From: an uncultured Prevotellamassilia sp.
GTDB taxonomy: Bacteria; Bacteroidota; Bacteroidia; Bacteroidales; Bacteroidaceae
Assembly: GCA_934255485.1 (NCBI GenBank)
Contig: CAKQOG010000006.1
Location: 1-64,000 of the forward strand
DNA: 64,000 nt
Reading direction: 5' to 3'
Part shown: piece after piece, positions 7,891 through 16,406 of the stretch
Numbering within the stretch: the first letter of the stretch is position 1
How the letters are laid out: each line of letters begins with the position of its first letter
Made by a program: the position numbers and the translations under genes
The notes under the pieces: model-generated
What the model saw: the letters and a program-made list of their open reading frames with translations, nothing else
Databases searched by the model: none
Told to the model about the DNA's origin: nothing

Positions 7891-9195
7891 TCATAAAATT
7901 ACCTCGTCATCTGCATCATCATATACTGTTTCGTCGGCGTCAAAATCTTTGTCAATCTTTATAAGGCTTGCAACTACAAAAGTGATTAGACACAAAACCA
8001 TAGCAATAATAAAGAAATTGAGATAGCCCACCAATTCTTGCAAATAGCCAGCTATCATGCCTGGAAGCATCATGCCTAATGCCATAAATCCCGTGCAAAA
8101 AGCGTAATGTGCGGTAGAAGCTTCGCCGCGCGAAAAGTATATAAGATAGAGCATATAAGCAGTAAAACCAAAGCCGTAACCAAACTGCTCAACAAATACG
8201 CAAGCATTAACCCAAAACAATGTTTCGGGCTGGAAATATGCTAAAACAATATATACAGCATCGGGCAATGTTATGCTTAACACCATTGGCCACAACCAAC
8301 GCTTTAAGCCTCCATGTTCTGCTGCAATACCTCCTATTATGCCACCCAATGTAAGTCCTATAACGCCAATTGTTCCTTGTACTAAGCCAAGTTCGCCTGT
8401 GGTTAGTGCTAAGCCACCTTTCGTTTGATTGTCGAGCATAAACAGTGGAGCTATTTTTACTAACAAGGCTTCAGGCAAGCGGTACAAAAGAATAAATGAC
8501 AGGGCAACTACTATTTGGGGTTTACGGAAGAAACTTATGAAAGTATCTAAAAATTCCATCATCACGCTTTGCCAATCTACTTGCTTATGAGCATAGTCAG
8601 CCTTTGTTTGCGGTAGCATTTTGGCATGATACAGAAATAGTAGCAAAAATACTACTGCCGTTATAGCAAACGTTATGCTCCATGCTTGTGAGGGACGGAA
8701 GCGCGACTCTAACACACCAGCAAACATGATTAGCAAGCCTTGCCCTACTATGCTGGCTATACGATAAAATGTAGAACGTATGCCTACAAAGAAAGCTTGT
8801 TCTTGCGGTGTTAGTGCTAACATATAAAAACCATCAGCTGCAATATCGTGGGTAGCACTGCTAAAAGCCATCAGCCATAGCATACACAAGGAGCATTGCA
8901 TGAAAGAGGGTAATTGCATGCTAAAAGCCAATCCCCCTAAGGATGCGCCTATAAATAATTGCATAATGACTATCCACCATCGTTTGGTTCGAAGCAAATC
9001 TACCACAGGGCTCCAAAAAGGCTTAATAACCCATGGCAGATATAGCCACGAGGTGTAGAGTGCTATCTGAGCATTAGTAAGTCCCATACGTTCATACATT
9101 ACCGTTGCTACAGACATTACGATAACATAAGGAATACCCTCGGCTGTATATAGCGTTGGTATCCATGTCCAAGGACTGCGTTTAGATGTTTTCAT
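7891..9195 (-). CDS. MFS transporter, AmpG-like
   Basis: The 434-residue polytopic protein has about twelve hydrophobic segments and the loop-2 signature region (VVDLLRTKRWW) between segments 2 and 3. The opening PWTWIPTLYTAEGIPYVIVM resembles the AmpG/acetyl-CoA transporter branch of the major facilitator superfamily. AmpG imports anhydro-muropeptides for cell-wall recycling in Gram-negative bacteria, and a role in peptidoglycan recycling is a reasonable inference here but not proven. The C-terminus is acidic (DKDFDADETVYDDADDE). It is monocistronic on the minus strand. Confidence 0.8.
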   Translation of the reverse strand: MKTSKRSPWTWIPTLYTAEGIPYVIVMSVATVMYERMGLTNAQIALYTSWLYLPWVIKPFWSPVVDLLRTKRWWIVIMQLFIGASLGGLAFSMQLPSFMQCSLCMLWLMAFSSATHDIAADGFYMLALTPQEQAFFVGIRSTFYRIASIVGQGLLIMFAGVLESRFRPSQAWSITFAITAVVFLLLFLYHAKMLPQTKADYAHKQVDWQSVMMEFLDTFISFFRKPQIVVALSFILLYRLPEALLVKIAPLFMLDNQTKGGLALTTGELGLVQGTIGVIGLTLGGIIGGIAAEHGGLKRWLWPMVLSITLPDAVYIVLAYFQPETLFWVNACVFVEQFGYGFGFTAYMLYLIYFSRGEASTAHYAFCTGFMALGMMLPGMIAGYLQELVGYLNFFIIAMVLCLITFVVASLIKIDKDFDADETVYDDADDEVIL

Positions 9196-9330
9196 CTATA
9201 TAAATGACAAATGTTTTGATGAAAGGAAAAATAGTGCAATAGCATAAGTAAACACCATTTCTCTCTATACGAAGGAGTGATGATGCACAATCATGCAGTT
9301 GCACTATTTATCTCTGTTAAATGCTATGTT

Positions 9331-10863
9331 TTATTTGGCGTAACTTACCGAACGAGTTTCACGAATAACGGTTATCTTAACTTGTCCAGGATAAGTCATT
9401 TCGTCTTGAATACGACGTGCTATGTCAGAGCTTAAAGTTTCAATTTGCTTGTCGTCAATCTTGTCTGCGCCTACAATCACACGCAACTCGCGACCTGCTT
9501 GTATGGCATACGTTTTGGTAACGCCATCGTAGCTTGAGGCAATCTGCTCAAGGTCGTTCAAACGCTTGATGTAAGCTTCAACAATTTCGCGACGTGCCCC
9601 TGGACGTGCACCGCTTATGGCATCACACACCTGAACGATAGGTGCCAACAAAGTTGTCATTTCCATTTCGTCGTGGTGAGCACCGATTGCATTCACTATT
9701 TCGGGCTTTTCTTTATACTTTTCAGCAAGTTTTGCGCCATAGAGTGCGTGTGGCAATTCGCTCTCCTCGTCGGGCACCTTACCTATATCATGGAGCAAAC
9801 CTGCACGTTTAGCCTTTTTAGGATTAAGTCCCAACTCAGCCGCCATTACAGCACAAAGGTTAGCAGTTTCGCGTGCATGTTGCAAGAGGTTTTGTCCGTA
9901 CGATGAACGATATTTCATCTTACCAATAATACGCACAAGTTCTGGATGTAGGCCATGTATACCTAAGTCGATGGCAGTACGTTTACCAGTTTCGATAACC
10001 TCGTCTTCAACCTGCTTTTTAACCTTAGCTACCACCTCTTCAATACGTGCTGGATGAATACGTCCGTCAGCTATCAACTGGTGTAAAGCTAAGCGACATA
10101 TTTCGCGACGAACGGGGTCGAAAGCACTTATAACAATAGCCTCGGGCGTATCGTCTACCACGATTTCTACTCCCGTTGCAGCCTCAAGAGCACGTATGTT
10201 ACGGCCTTCGCGACCAATAATACGTCCCTTTACCTCGTCGTTGTCGATATGGAACACCGTTACGCTATTCTCGATAGCAGTTTCGGTAGCCACACGTTGT
10301 ATGGTTTGGATAACAATGCGCTTAGCCTCTTTGTTGGCAGTGAGTTTAGCATCGTCCATAATGTCGTTGATATAACTCTGTGCATTGCTTCGTGCCTCGT
10401 CTTTTAGCGAATCAACGAGGCGTTTTTTGGCTTCTTCGGCCGACAAACCACTCAGTTCTTCAAGTTTCTCACGCTCTTTTAGTTGCAGTTTTTCAAGCTC
10501 TTCTTCTTTCTTATTAAGGGCCTGCTGCTGGTTATTTAAGCGGTTATGAACGTTGTCGAGTTCTTGCTTTTTACGTCCCAAATCCTCCTGACGTTGGTTT
10601 AGTCCCAACTCGCGCTGCTTAAGTTTATTTTCAACTTGCAAGATGCGTTGATTGCGTTGTTGTACCTCTTTTTCGAGTTCAGCCTTTTTATTTAAAAACT
10701 TCTCTTTAACTTCGAGCAGTTTCTTCTCTTTTATAACATCAGCCTCACGGTTGGCGTTGTCTATCATACGTAAGTATTTTTTCTTTAGCACATAACGAAA
10801 GAAACTATATCCTACGCCACCACCAACTATCAAGCCTATCAAAAGTAGTAATGTCGCTAACAT
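9331..10863 (-). CDS. rny: Ribonuclease Y
   Basis: RNase Y is a membrane-tethered endoribonuclease that starts mRNA decay. The 510-residue protein shows the full architecture: an N-terminal membrane helix (residues 1-23, with GLIVGGGVGYSFF), a long charged coiled coil (about 30-160), a KH RNA-binding domain (about 205-265, GRIIGREGRNIRALEAATG), and an HD phosphohydrolase domain (about 325-420) with the metal-binding HDIGK. It lies 50 bases after zapA on the same strand and is probably cotranscribed with the division genes. Confidence 0.97.
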   Translation of the reverse strand: MLATLLLLIGLIVGGGVGYSFFRYVLKKKYLRMIDNANREADVIKEKKLLEVKEKFLNKKAELEKEVQQRNQRILQVENKLKQRELGLNQRQEDLGRKKQELDNVHNRLNNQQQALNKKEEELEKLQLKEREKLEELSGLSAEEAKKRLVDSLKDEARSNAQSYINDIMDDAKLTANKEAKRIVIQTIQRVATETAIENSVTVFHIDNDEVKGRIIGREGRNIRALEAATGVEIVVDDTPEAIVISAFDPVRREICRLALHQLIADGRIHPARIEEVVAKVKKQVEDEVIETGKRTAIDLGIHGLHPELVRIIGKMKYRSSYGQNLLQHARETANLCAVMAAELGLNPKKAKRAGLLHDIGKVPDEESELPHALYGAKLAEKYKEKPEIVNAIGAHHDEMEMTTLLAPIVQVCDAISGARPGARREIVEAYIKRLNDLEQIASSYDGVTKTYAIQAGRELRVIVGADKIDDKQIETLSSDIARRIQDEMTYPGQVKITVIRETRSVSYAK

Positions 10864-10913
10864 GTTTATAATTTATATTTGGTTTTTTAATAAATATCTT
10901 AAGTAGTTAATAA

Positions 10914-11237
10914 TCAGTTCTTTGCTCTATCATCAGACAATAAGGTTTCGAGTTCTTTGCTTAAGCGGGTAACGATTGTTTCGTAAGGCGAAAGGTCTTT
11001 TTGCTGTTGCAATTGTATTACTTGCACGGCAAAATCGAGCAAGGCTACTGAGGTGTATCGCTCGTAGCTTAGGTTAGGATACGATTGTTCGTAGCGTCCC
11101 AACTTTTCGGTTATCATCTTTGAGGCCTTTCGATAAATTTCTTCTTGATCACGCCGTATGGTTATAGGAAACACTTGCTTGCCAATTAGTAATTGAATTA
11201 CAAGTTTATCTTTTTTATCCTCCATAGTGTTATTCAT
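10914..11237 (-). CDS. zapA: Cell division protein ZapA
   Basis: ZapA binds FtsZ and cross-links its protofilaments at the division ring. The 107-residue length is typical. The N-terminal globular part contains VIQLLIGKQVFPITI and the conserved pattern of an acidic-basic region followed by RKASKMITEKLGRYEQ. The second half (LDFAVQVIQLQQQ, then ETIVTRLSKELETLL) forms the tetramerising coiled coil. It lies between a small coiled-coil gene and rny. The 174-base upstream gap has marked RNA hairpins on the minus strand. Confidence 0.88.
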   Translation of the reverse strand: MNNTMEDKKDKLVIQLLIGKQVFPITIRRDQEEIYRKASKMITEKLGRYEQSYPNLSYERYTSVALLDFAVQVIQLQQQKDLSPYETIVTRLSKELETLLSDDRAKN

Positions 11238-11283
11238 TGAATACGTTTAGTATTGTTTGAACCAAGACATACGTACACAAGTA

Positions 11284-11396
11284 GCTCTCGTGTTTTTCAG
11301 TCGAAAGCAAAAATCAGCGTAACCATAATAGCATTTTCTATGCAACTTAAAGTAGCAATGTTACAAGTGTGCACACCATGTTTTTGGGTAGTGCAC
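11284..11396 (-). ncRNA. Structured RNA segment upstream of zapA
   Basis: The segment between the coiled-coil gene and zapA can fold into three hairpins. The first pairs GTGCAC-ACC with GGT-GTGCAC (11369-11396). The second has an outer stem GTAACAT/ATG-GTTAC with an inner GCAT/ATGC hairpin (11319-11364). The third is a 7-bp stem at 11284-11308 in which one pair is G-U on the minus strand but C-A on the plus strand, so minus-strand RNA is favoured. It may be a leader that controls zapA-rny or a separate RNA. No promoter of its own was found, and it does not match 6S RNA convincingly. Confidence 0.35.
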
Positions 11397-11411
11397 TCCT
11401 ACGTTTTGCCG

Positions 11412-11705
11412 TTACACATCTAACAATGCTATACACTTGTCCACCTCTCTGATAAGATGTGCCAAACGCGCACGCGAATTTTTAATATCGTCCCCACTCA
11501 CCTCAATCATTCGCGCCATTTTAAGCGTACTATATTCTTGTTTCAAACGATCAACAGACAACTGCGCATCAGCTAATTGCTGCTGACACGAATTTAATTG
11601 CTCCTGAAGGGTAGCATTTTTTTGCTTCTCTTCGGCGTATGCCATCATTAGTTGGCGCACACGAGCTTCAAAATTACGCAGATTTATTTCTTGTTCGTTT
11701 GTCAA
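11412..11705 (-). CDS. Small coiled-coil protein upstream of zapA
   Basis: A 97-residue protein that is almost entirely predicted coiled coil, with heptads from about residue 10 to 65 (EEKQKNATLQEQLNSCQQQL), followed by a short conserved-looking tail ending in ARLAHLIREVDKCIALLDV. I do not recognise a named family. Its size and placement directly before zapA suggest a divisome accessory similar in role to ZapB, but that is inference from context. There is no membrane segment, so it should be cytoplasmic. A 246-base gap separates it from the gene upstream, and no clear promoter was seen there. Confidence 0.75.
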   Translation of the reverse strand: MTNEQEINLRNFEARVRQLMMAYAEEKQKNATLQEQLNSCQQQLADAQLSVDRLKQEYSTLKMARMIEVSGDDIKNSRARLAHLIREVDKCIALLDV

Positions 11706-11951
11706 TTCTATAATTATTGAAATAAGTGACTTGCCTTGAGCTTTTCAATCATCAATAAGGTGGAGATATTTTATATGCAACGTACTGATAGTTTACCAAC
11801 TTACCACATCACACCTGTATGAACTGCAATAAATAGCTTAACCTCTGCTTTATGAATTTTTAAAGCAAACCATAAAGCACACGCCACACTTACCTCCTCT
11901 CGCCTTGATTAATAGAATACTATTTTACTTTAGAGCAAATCTCCGTATGTC

Positions 11952-12596
11952 TTACTTTTCGTCTTTATCCTTATCGCTGGGTTTGGGCTCTTTTTTTGCC
12001 AAAATAACCACATTATATACGTAAGTTGTCATCCATTCTGCACTATATCCCAACTGTTGCTGGTAGTGGCGAACAGATAAGCATGCCTTGCGTACGCCCT
12101 CGTCTTTCCAAGTGTTTTTGGTCAAAACATCGTTCACGGCCTTAGCTGTAAGATTGCGAAGCGCCTGTTGAAACATCGACGGGATGCGGAATTTCCATTT
12201 CATGATGTTGCCCATCAGCATCATCAACTCTTGCGAGAAACCTTGGAAGAGGAACAAATAGGTCCTAACTTCATTTACATTGCGGCAATGGTGCTTGATA
12301 CTTTGGTCTATCTCTTTAAAGAAGTAGTCCTCAATACCATAAATTTCCATCAGCATCTTGCGACACTTGTTTTTCTCGCCTAAGCCCAACTTATTGTTTA
12401 CGGTAGGTACATGCAAGGTTTGCTTAAACACGCGTAAATCGGGCAAAGCAGCAAGATTGCTAATACCCAAATTGGCTGCCATAACAGCCTGGTAATAAAC
12501 GCGTATAAGCATCATAAAGTCTTCCATGCCTCCTACACGCCAACCCGCTTCGTTTGTTTGAACCTTATGTTTAAATAGTTTTGAAAATAATCCCAT
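11952..12596 (-). CDS. Conserved-looking hypothetical protein, 214 aa
   Basis: I do not recognise this protein. The longest reading frame begins at 12629, but the methionine at 12596 (MGLFSKLFKHKV) follows an A-rich stretch and gives a more natural basic N-terminus, so it is preferred. The product is mostly helical, with a moderately hydrophobic middle (TYLFLFQGFSQELMMLMGNI) and a charged C-terminal tail (KKEPKPSDKDKDEK), without a clear membrane helix or signal peptide. A very good promoter lies about 90 bases upstream. It is the first gene before the coiled-coil/zapA/rny group on the same strand. Confidence 0.72.
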   Translation of the reverse strand: MGLFSKLFKHKVQTNEAGWRVGGMEDFMMLIRVYYQAVMAANLGISNLAALPDLRVFKQTLHVPTVNNKLGLGEKNKCRKMLMEIYGIEDYFFKEIDQSIKHHCRNVNEVRTYLFLFQGFSQELMMLMGNIMKWKFRIPSMFQQALRNLTAKAVNDVLTKNTWKDEGVRKACLSVRHYQQQLGYSAEWMTTYVYNVVILAKKEPKPSDKDKDEK

Positions 12597-12682
12597 ATTT
12601 TTTGATTTAACAATAAAACAGCGTGGCACAGTGTGCTTAAAAGCAACACGCTTGGTTATGAAGTTATGCCACCTATTTTATG

Positions 12683-12714
12683 CAAAGGTAGCAAATGACC
12701 TTTTAATTGCCAAA
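12683..12714 (-). promoter_or_regulatory. Promoter of the 214-aa hypothetical gene
   Basis: On the minus strand TTTG, 20 bases, TACCTTTG matches the Bacteroidetes consensus, giving a leader of about 80 nt. The 655-base divergent gap that follows, up to ispE, holds this promoter, the palindrome array at 12894 and a -7 element for ispE, with no convincing gene. Confidence 0.78.
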
Positions 12715-12893
12715 GGTTTTATATACTTTTTGACATTATGCAACAATTTGTTAGAGATTTGCTGCAAGTGCAACTCGACTTGCTTTGGGCATGTATTAAT
12801 AGAATATGGGGGCTGCAACGTATTACACGCTGTATACGCAATCAGATACAACAAGAATACAATTGTGCTAAAGCTTAAACACGCTTTTTACTG

Positions 12894-12981
12894 GCGTATC
12901 ACGGCCGTGATACGAGCGTATCATGGGCGCGATACGTGCGTATCATGGGCGTGATACGTGCGTATCGTGGGCGTGATACGC
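12894..12981. repeat. Four-unit 22-bp palindromic tandem array (array 1)
   Basis: Four direct repeats of exactly 22 bp. The units differ at a few positions, but each is itself an inverted repeat with arms CGTATC and GATACG around a GC-rich centre. The first unit contains an 18-bp perfect palindrome, GTATCACGGCCGTGATAC. The outermost arms GCGTATCAC and GTGATACGC are exact reverse complements. The array is far more GC-rich than the flanks. It lies between divergent genes. No protein-coding or CRISPR explanation fits, because there are no unique spacers. Confidence 0.9.
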
Positions 12982-13199
12982 GAACACCTTTCGTAAGATA
13001 GAAACAGAACTACACGTTTTATAGTTGATTATCACAGACTTATAAGATTTTCTGAACATCGCATTTAGCAGAGCAAAAACAAGAGAATCGTTATGCAATG
13101 AAGCACCTGCAGATATTACAAGAGCGTATTTGCCTATTTTACTACAGAGCGTTATACTATATCCACAAACATTGAGCGTACATTTAAAAGAAAAAGCAC

Positions 13200-13207
13200 T
13201 ATATTTG
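13200..13207 (+). promoter_or_regulatory. Probable -7 element of ispE
   Basis: TATATTTG followed by C fits TAnnTTTG and lies 45 bases before the ispE start codon. The nearest TTG upstream is 25 bases away, farther than usual, so the -33 element is weak. Confidence 0.5.
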
Positions 13208-13251
13208 CATAACATAAGTCACATTCATTAACAGCCACAAACCATTCTATT

Positions 13252-14082
13252 ATGCTATTATTGCCTAATTGCAAAATAAACATCGGACTCAACGTTGTGT
13301 CGAAACGTGCCGATGGCTATCATAATCTTGAAACCGTATTCTACCCTATTCCACTCCGCGACAACTTAGAGTTTAAGGAGATTAAGGACGAAGAAAACTG
13401 CGCCTTCTGTCTAACTCAAGAGGGAGTAAAGGTTGAAGGTAAACCAGAAGACAACTTGGTGGTAAAGGTGTATCTTTCGCTAAAAGATGAATTTGAACTT
13501 CCACCGCTCGACATCTTCTTGTATAAACACATCCCAATGGGAGCTGGCTTAGGCGGTGGCAGTAGCGATGCAGCCGCAATGATACGTGGGCTAAACGAGG
13601 AATATGAACTTGGTATGCTTGAAGACGAAATGGAAAAGCGCATTGCTAAGTTTGGGGCCGATTGCGCCTTTTTCATACAAAACACTCCCGCATATGCCAC
13701 GGGGATTGGCGATGAGCTAACACCTATCGATTTGTCACTAAAGGATAAATTCATCGTTTTGGTTAAACCCGACGTTTTTGTTTCGACCAAAGAGGCTTAT
13801 GCGCATATTCATCCCCATGCAGCCAACATACCTCTAATTAAAGCCATTGCGCAACCTATGGAACAATGGAGAAACACGGTGGTAAACGATTTTGAGGAGT
13901 CGGTTTTTCCATTACATCCAGAACTACCAGCCATCAAGCAAACCTTATACGACATGGGAGCTATTTATGCTGCTATGAGCGGCAGTGGTAGCACTATATT
14001 CGGAATTTTTGATCGACCTGTGCCTGAGGCAAAGAGTGTTTTTAGCAAGGATTTTGTATTTTCGCAAAGGCTTATTCGATGA
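13252..14082 (+). CDS. ispE: 4-(cytidine 5'-diphospho)-2-C-methyl-D-erythritol kinase
   Basis: IspE phosphorylates CDP-methylerythritol with ATP, the fourth step of the MEP isoprenoid pathway. The 276-residue protein begins with the substrate-binding NCKINIGLNVVSKRADGYHN. It carries the GHMP kinase ATP loop PMGAGLGGGSSDAA at residues 95-108, the catalytic aspartate region FGADCAFFI, and the C-terminal GHMP motif AMSGSGSTIFGIF. Its stop overlaps the start of the next gene by four bases (ATGA), so the two are translationally coupled. Confidence 0.96.
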   Translation: MLLLPNCKINIGLNVVSKRADGYHNLETVFYPIPLRDNLEFKEIKDEENCAFCLTQEGVKVEGKPEDNLVVKVYLSLKDEFELPPLDIFLYKHIPMGAGLGGGSSDAAAMIRGLNEEYELGMLEDEMEKRIAKFGADCAFFIQNTPAYATGIGDELTPIDLSLKDKFIVLVKPDVFVSTKEAYAHIHPHAANIPLIKAIAQPMEQWRNTVVNDFEESVFPLHPELPAIKQTLYDMGAIYAAMSGSGSTIFGIFDRPVPEAKSVFSKDFVFSQRLIR

Positions 14083-14876
14083 TTTACTATTTTTCTGGAA
14101 CAGGTAATTCGTTGTACATTGCCCGCCATATTGCACAATATACAAACGACAGATTGTGCAATATGGTTGAGAACAACGCCAATGCCAAGGAAATGAACGA
14201 TAACGAATCTATCGGTTTTATATTTCCCGTTTACGCATGGGGGCTGCCCAAAGTGGTCGAAAACTTTTTGATGAAGCTTGCGCCGATAACCAAGCCTCAC
14301 TACACCTACGCTATCTTTACGTGTGGCGATGATATTGGCATGGCCGACCATGTGCTTAGGCACGTTATGCGCAAAAGAAAATGGAAAATTGACGACATCT
14401 TCTCTATTATTATGCGCGAAACATACATTTGCCTGCCTGGATTTGAACTTGACACTGAAGAGGTGGAAAGCATGAAACATAAAGCTGCGACCACCAAGGC
14501 CGAAGCAATTGCAAATTACATCAACATCAAAGCAAAGACTAAAGGCGATATGTCGGCCTCTGAAGCGGTATTCGACACAAAATGTAAGGAACTTAACCGC
14601 GGGAGCATGCCCTGGTTTAAAAGTTATATCATAAGACCCTTGTTTAACAAATTACTGATTAGCGATAAGCATTTTCACACGAACAAAAATGCTTGTTCGC
14701 ATTGTGGCAAATGCCAACGAACCTGTCCGCTTAACAACATATCGCTTAACCAAGGCATGCCACAATGGAATGGGCATTGCACACACTGCCTCCGCTGCTA
14801 TCACATTTGTCCTAATCACGCCATCGAATACGGATTTTTTACGAAAGGAAAAGGTCAAGTGAAAATTAATTTATAA
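14079..14876 (+). CDS. EFR1-type flavodoxin/ferredoxin protein
   Basis: This 265-residue protein joins a flavodoxin-like N-terminal domain (FSGTGNSLYIAR FMN-phosphate loop at 5-16, FPVYAWGLP at 49-57) to a C-terminal 2[4Fe-4S] ferredoxin. The two clusters are C206, C209, C212, C216 and C234, C237, C240, C244, each in the CxxCxxCxxxCP-like pattern. This is the EFR1-type arrangement, usual in anaerobes and presumed to move electrons between flavin and ferredoxin carriers. Coupling by ATGA overlap to ispE is notable because the later MEP enzymes IspG and IspH need reduced Fe-S clusters; supplying those electrons is an untested possibility. Confidence 0.85.
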   Translation: MIYYFSGTGNSLYIARHIAQYTNDRLCNMVENNANAKEMNDNESIGFIFPVYAWGLPKVVENFLMKLAPITKPHYTYAIFTCGDDIGMADHVLRHVMRKRKWKIDDIFSIIMRETYICLPGFELDTEEVESMKHKAATTKAEAIANYINIKAKTKGDMSASEAVFDTKCKELNRGSMPWFKSYIIRPLFNKLLISDKHFHTNKNACSHCGKCQRTCPLNNISLNQGMPQWNGHCTHCLRCYHICPNHAIEYGFFTKGKGQVKINL

Positions 14877-14881
14877 TTTTG
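14874..14881 (+). promoter_or_regulatory. Probable -7 element for the DUF4494 gene
   Basis: TAATTTTG overlaps the stop codon of the preceding gene and fits TAnnTTTG. It would give a leader of about 80 nt before the DUF4494 start. No good -33 element is present 18-21 bases upstream. Confidence 0.4.
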
Positions 14882-14968
14882 CCGACCGCTTGCATAAGCA
14901 CCACGTATGCCGCTGCAAAGGTATGCTTGATATTTCATTTTTACACTAAATATAACTCACACACAACA

Positions 14969-15460
14969 ATGAACAACGAATGGTTTGAATGTAAAGTTAA
15001 ATACGAAAAAACAATGGAAAATGGTTTGGTAAAGAAAGTTACCGAGCCATACTTGGTTGATGCACTTAACTTTACTGAAGCTGAAAACCGTATTATCGAA
15101 GAAATTACCCCCTTTATGACTGGTAGCTTTGAGGTTAGCGACATTAAGCGTGCACACTACGCCGAATTGTTTGAAGCTCCAACCGACGATAGTGCAGACA
15201 AGTTTTTCCGTGCCAAATTGGTGTTTATCACGCTCGACGAAAAGAGCGGAAAGGAGAAGAAAAGCTCTCAAAACGTGCTTATACAAGCAAGCGACCTACG
15301 CGACTCTATCGTTCGTTTGGATGAAGGCATGAAAGGCTCTATGATGGACTACACCATTGCTTCTGTTACCGAAACGGCTATCATGGACATCTTCCACTAT
15401 GCTGTTCACCACAAAAAAGAGGACGAAAAACCTGAATACGAGCAAGAGCCTAAGGCATAA
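14969..15460 (+). CDS. DUF4494 domain-containing protein
   Basis: The 163-residue product matches the Bacteroidetes family DUF4494, known for the opening pattern (N)EWFECKVKYEKTMENGLVKKV and for the block TEPYLVDALNFTEAENRI. The function is unknown. The reading frame extends upstream to 14879, but the methionine at 14969 follows an A/C-rich untranslated stretch and starts the conserved domain, so it is chosen. There is no signal or membrane segment, and the C-terminus is highly charged (HHKKEDEKPEYEQEPKA). It precedes yggS with a 138-base gap. Confidence 0.85.
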   Translation: MNNEWFECKVKYEKTMENGLVKKVTEPYLVDALNFTEAENRIIEEITPFMTGSFEVSDIKRAHYAELFEAPTDDSADKFFRAKLVFITLDEKSGKEKKSSQNVLIQASDLRDSIVRLDEGMKGSMMDYTIASVTETAIMDIFHYAVHHKKEDEKPEYEQEPKA

Positions 15461-15598
15461 CATTGAATAAAATAGCCCAAAATGTAATAGGTTGATAAAT
15501 CTTTTACGTATACTTTGGTTTTATTCTTCAGAGAGTAAATTTACACAATGAAATAACTCTTCAAACGGGCATGTCTGAAGTAATTTTTTCTATAAAAA

Positions 15599-16282
15599 AT
15601 GACACAAGAAACTACTGCATGCAACATTCATCTTAAAGAAATTAAGAGCACCATTAAACCTGGTGTTGAACTTGTTGCTGTATCAAAATTTCATCCTGCA
15701 AACCTCATATCAGAAGCATACAACGAGGGACAACGCATATTTGGAGAAAGTAGAGTTCAAGAACTTCAAGGCAAACACGATGTGCTCCCCAAGGATATTC
15801 AATGGCACTTTATAGGACACTTACAACCTAACAAAGTAAAATATATTGCTCCCTACATCTCGCTTATACATGCCGTTGATAGCTACAAGTTATTGGCTGA
15901 AATAAACAAACAAGCTGCCAAAAATAACCGCGTAATACCTTGTTTGCTCGAACTACACATTGCACAAGAGGCTACTAAATATGGCTTTTCTATCGACGAA
16001 TGTACAACGTTGTTAGAAACTTCTGAATGGAGAGAACTCAAGAATGTGCAAATAGCTGGACTGATGTGTATGGCGTCGAATACAACCGATAAAAAACAAA
16101 TCAAACGTGAGTTTCACACCGCAAACGAGTACTTTAAGAAAGTAAAAGAGCAATTTTTTGCTAACGACAACAACTTTTGCCAACGCTCATGGGGTATGTC
16201 GCACGACTACCCTATTGCTATGGAAGAAGGCGCAACCTTGGTTAGAATTGGAACAGCTATTTTTGGTGATAGAGAGTACTAA
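15599..16282 (+). CDS. YggS-family PLP homeostasis protein
   Basis: A 227-residue fold-type III PLP-binding protein. The PLP lysine is K30 in VAVSKFHP. Further family blocks are FGESRVQEL, WHFIGHLQPNKVK, the strand IAGLMCMAS, and the phosphate-binding WGMSHDYPIAMEEGATLVRIGTAIFG. YggS/PLPBP proteins buffer cellular pyridoxal phosphate and affect amino-acid and vitamin B6 balance, and no enzyme activity is established. A terminator hairpin follows. Confidence 0.95.
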   Translation: MTQETTACNIHLKEIKSTIKPGVELVAVSKFHPANLISEAYNEGQRIFGESRVQELQGKHDVLPKDIQWHFIGHLQPNKVKYIAPYISLIHAVDSYKLLAEINKQAAKNNRVIPCLLELHIAQEATKYGFSIDECTTLLETSEWRELKNVQIAGLMCMASNTTDKKQIKREFHTANEYFKKVKEQFFANDNNFCQRSWGMSHDYPIAMEEGATLVRIGTAIFGDREY

Positions 16283-16330
16283 GAGATAGGTTTCTCATCT
16301 GTTTACACATCTCGCACATAAATTAATAAT

Positions 16331-16380
16331 AGGCATACAGATTATTGGGCAACCACCCACTATCTGTATGCCTATATCTT
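16331..16380 (+). terminator. Terminator after yggS-family gene
   Basis: AGGCATACAGAT pairs with ATCTGTATGCCT, with an inner TGGG/CCCA pairing in the loop, and the stem is followed by ATATCTTTAT. It lies about 50 bases after the stop codon. Confidence 0.75.
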
Positions 16381-16406
16381 TATACGCAAAATTCTAAACT
16401 TAGCTG

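Noticed and set aside
12894..12981. CRISPR array
   Set aside because: Units are directly adjacent with no unique spacers, only four copies, and no cas genes in the window.
12631..13215. Open frames on both strands across the gap before ispE, partly over array 1
   Set aside because: They have cysteine- and aromatic-rich, non-coding-like composition, cross the palindrome array, and overlap promoter elements; no homology pattern is recognisable.
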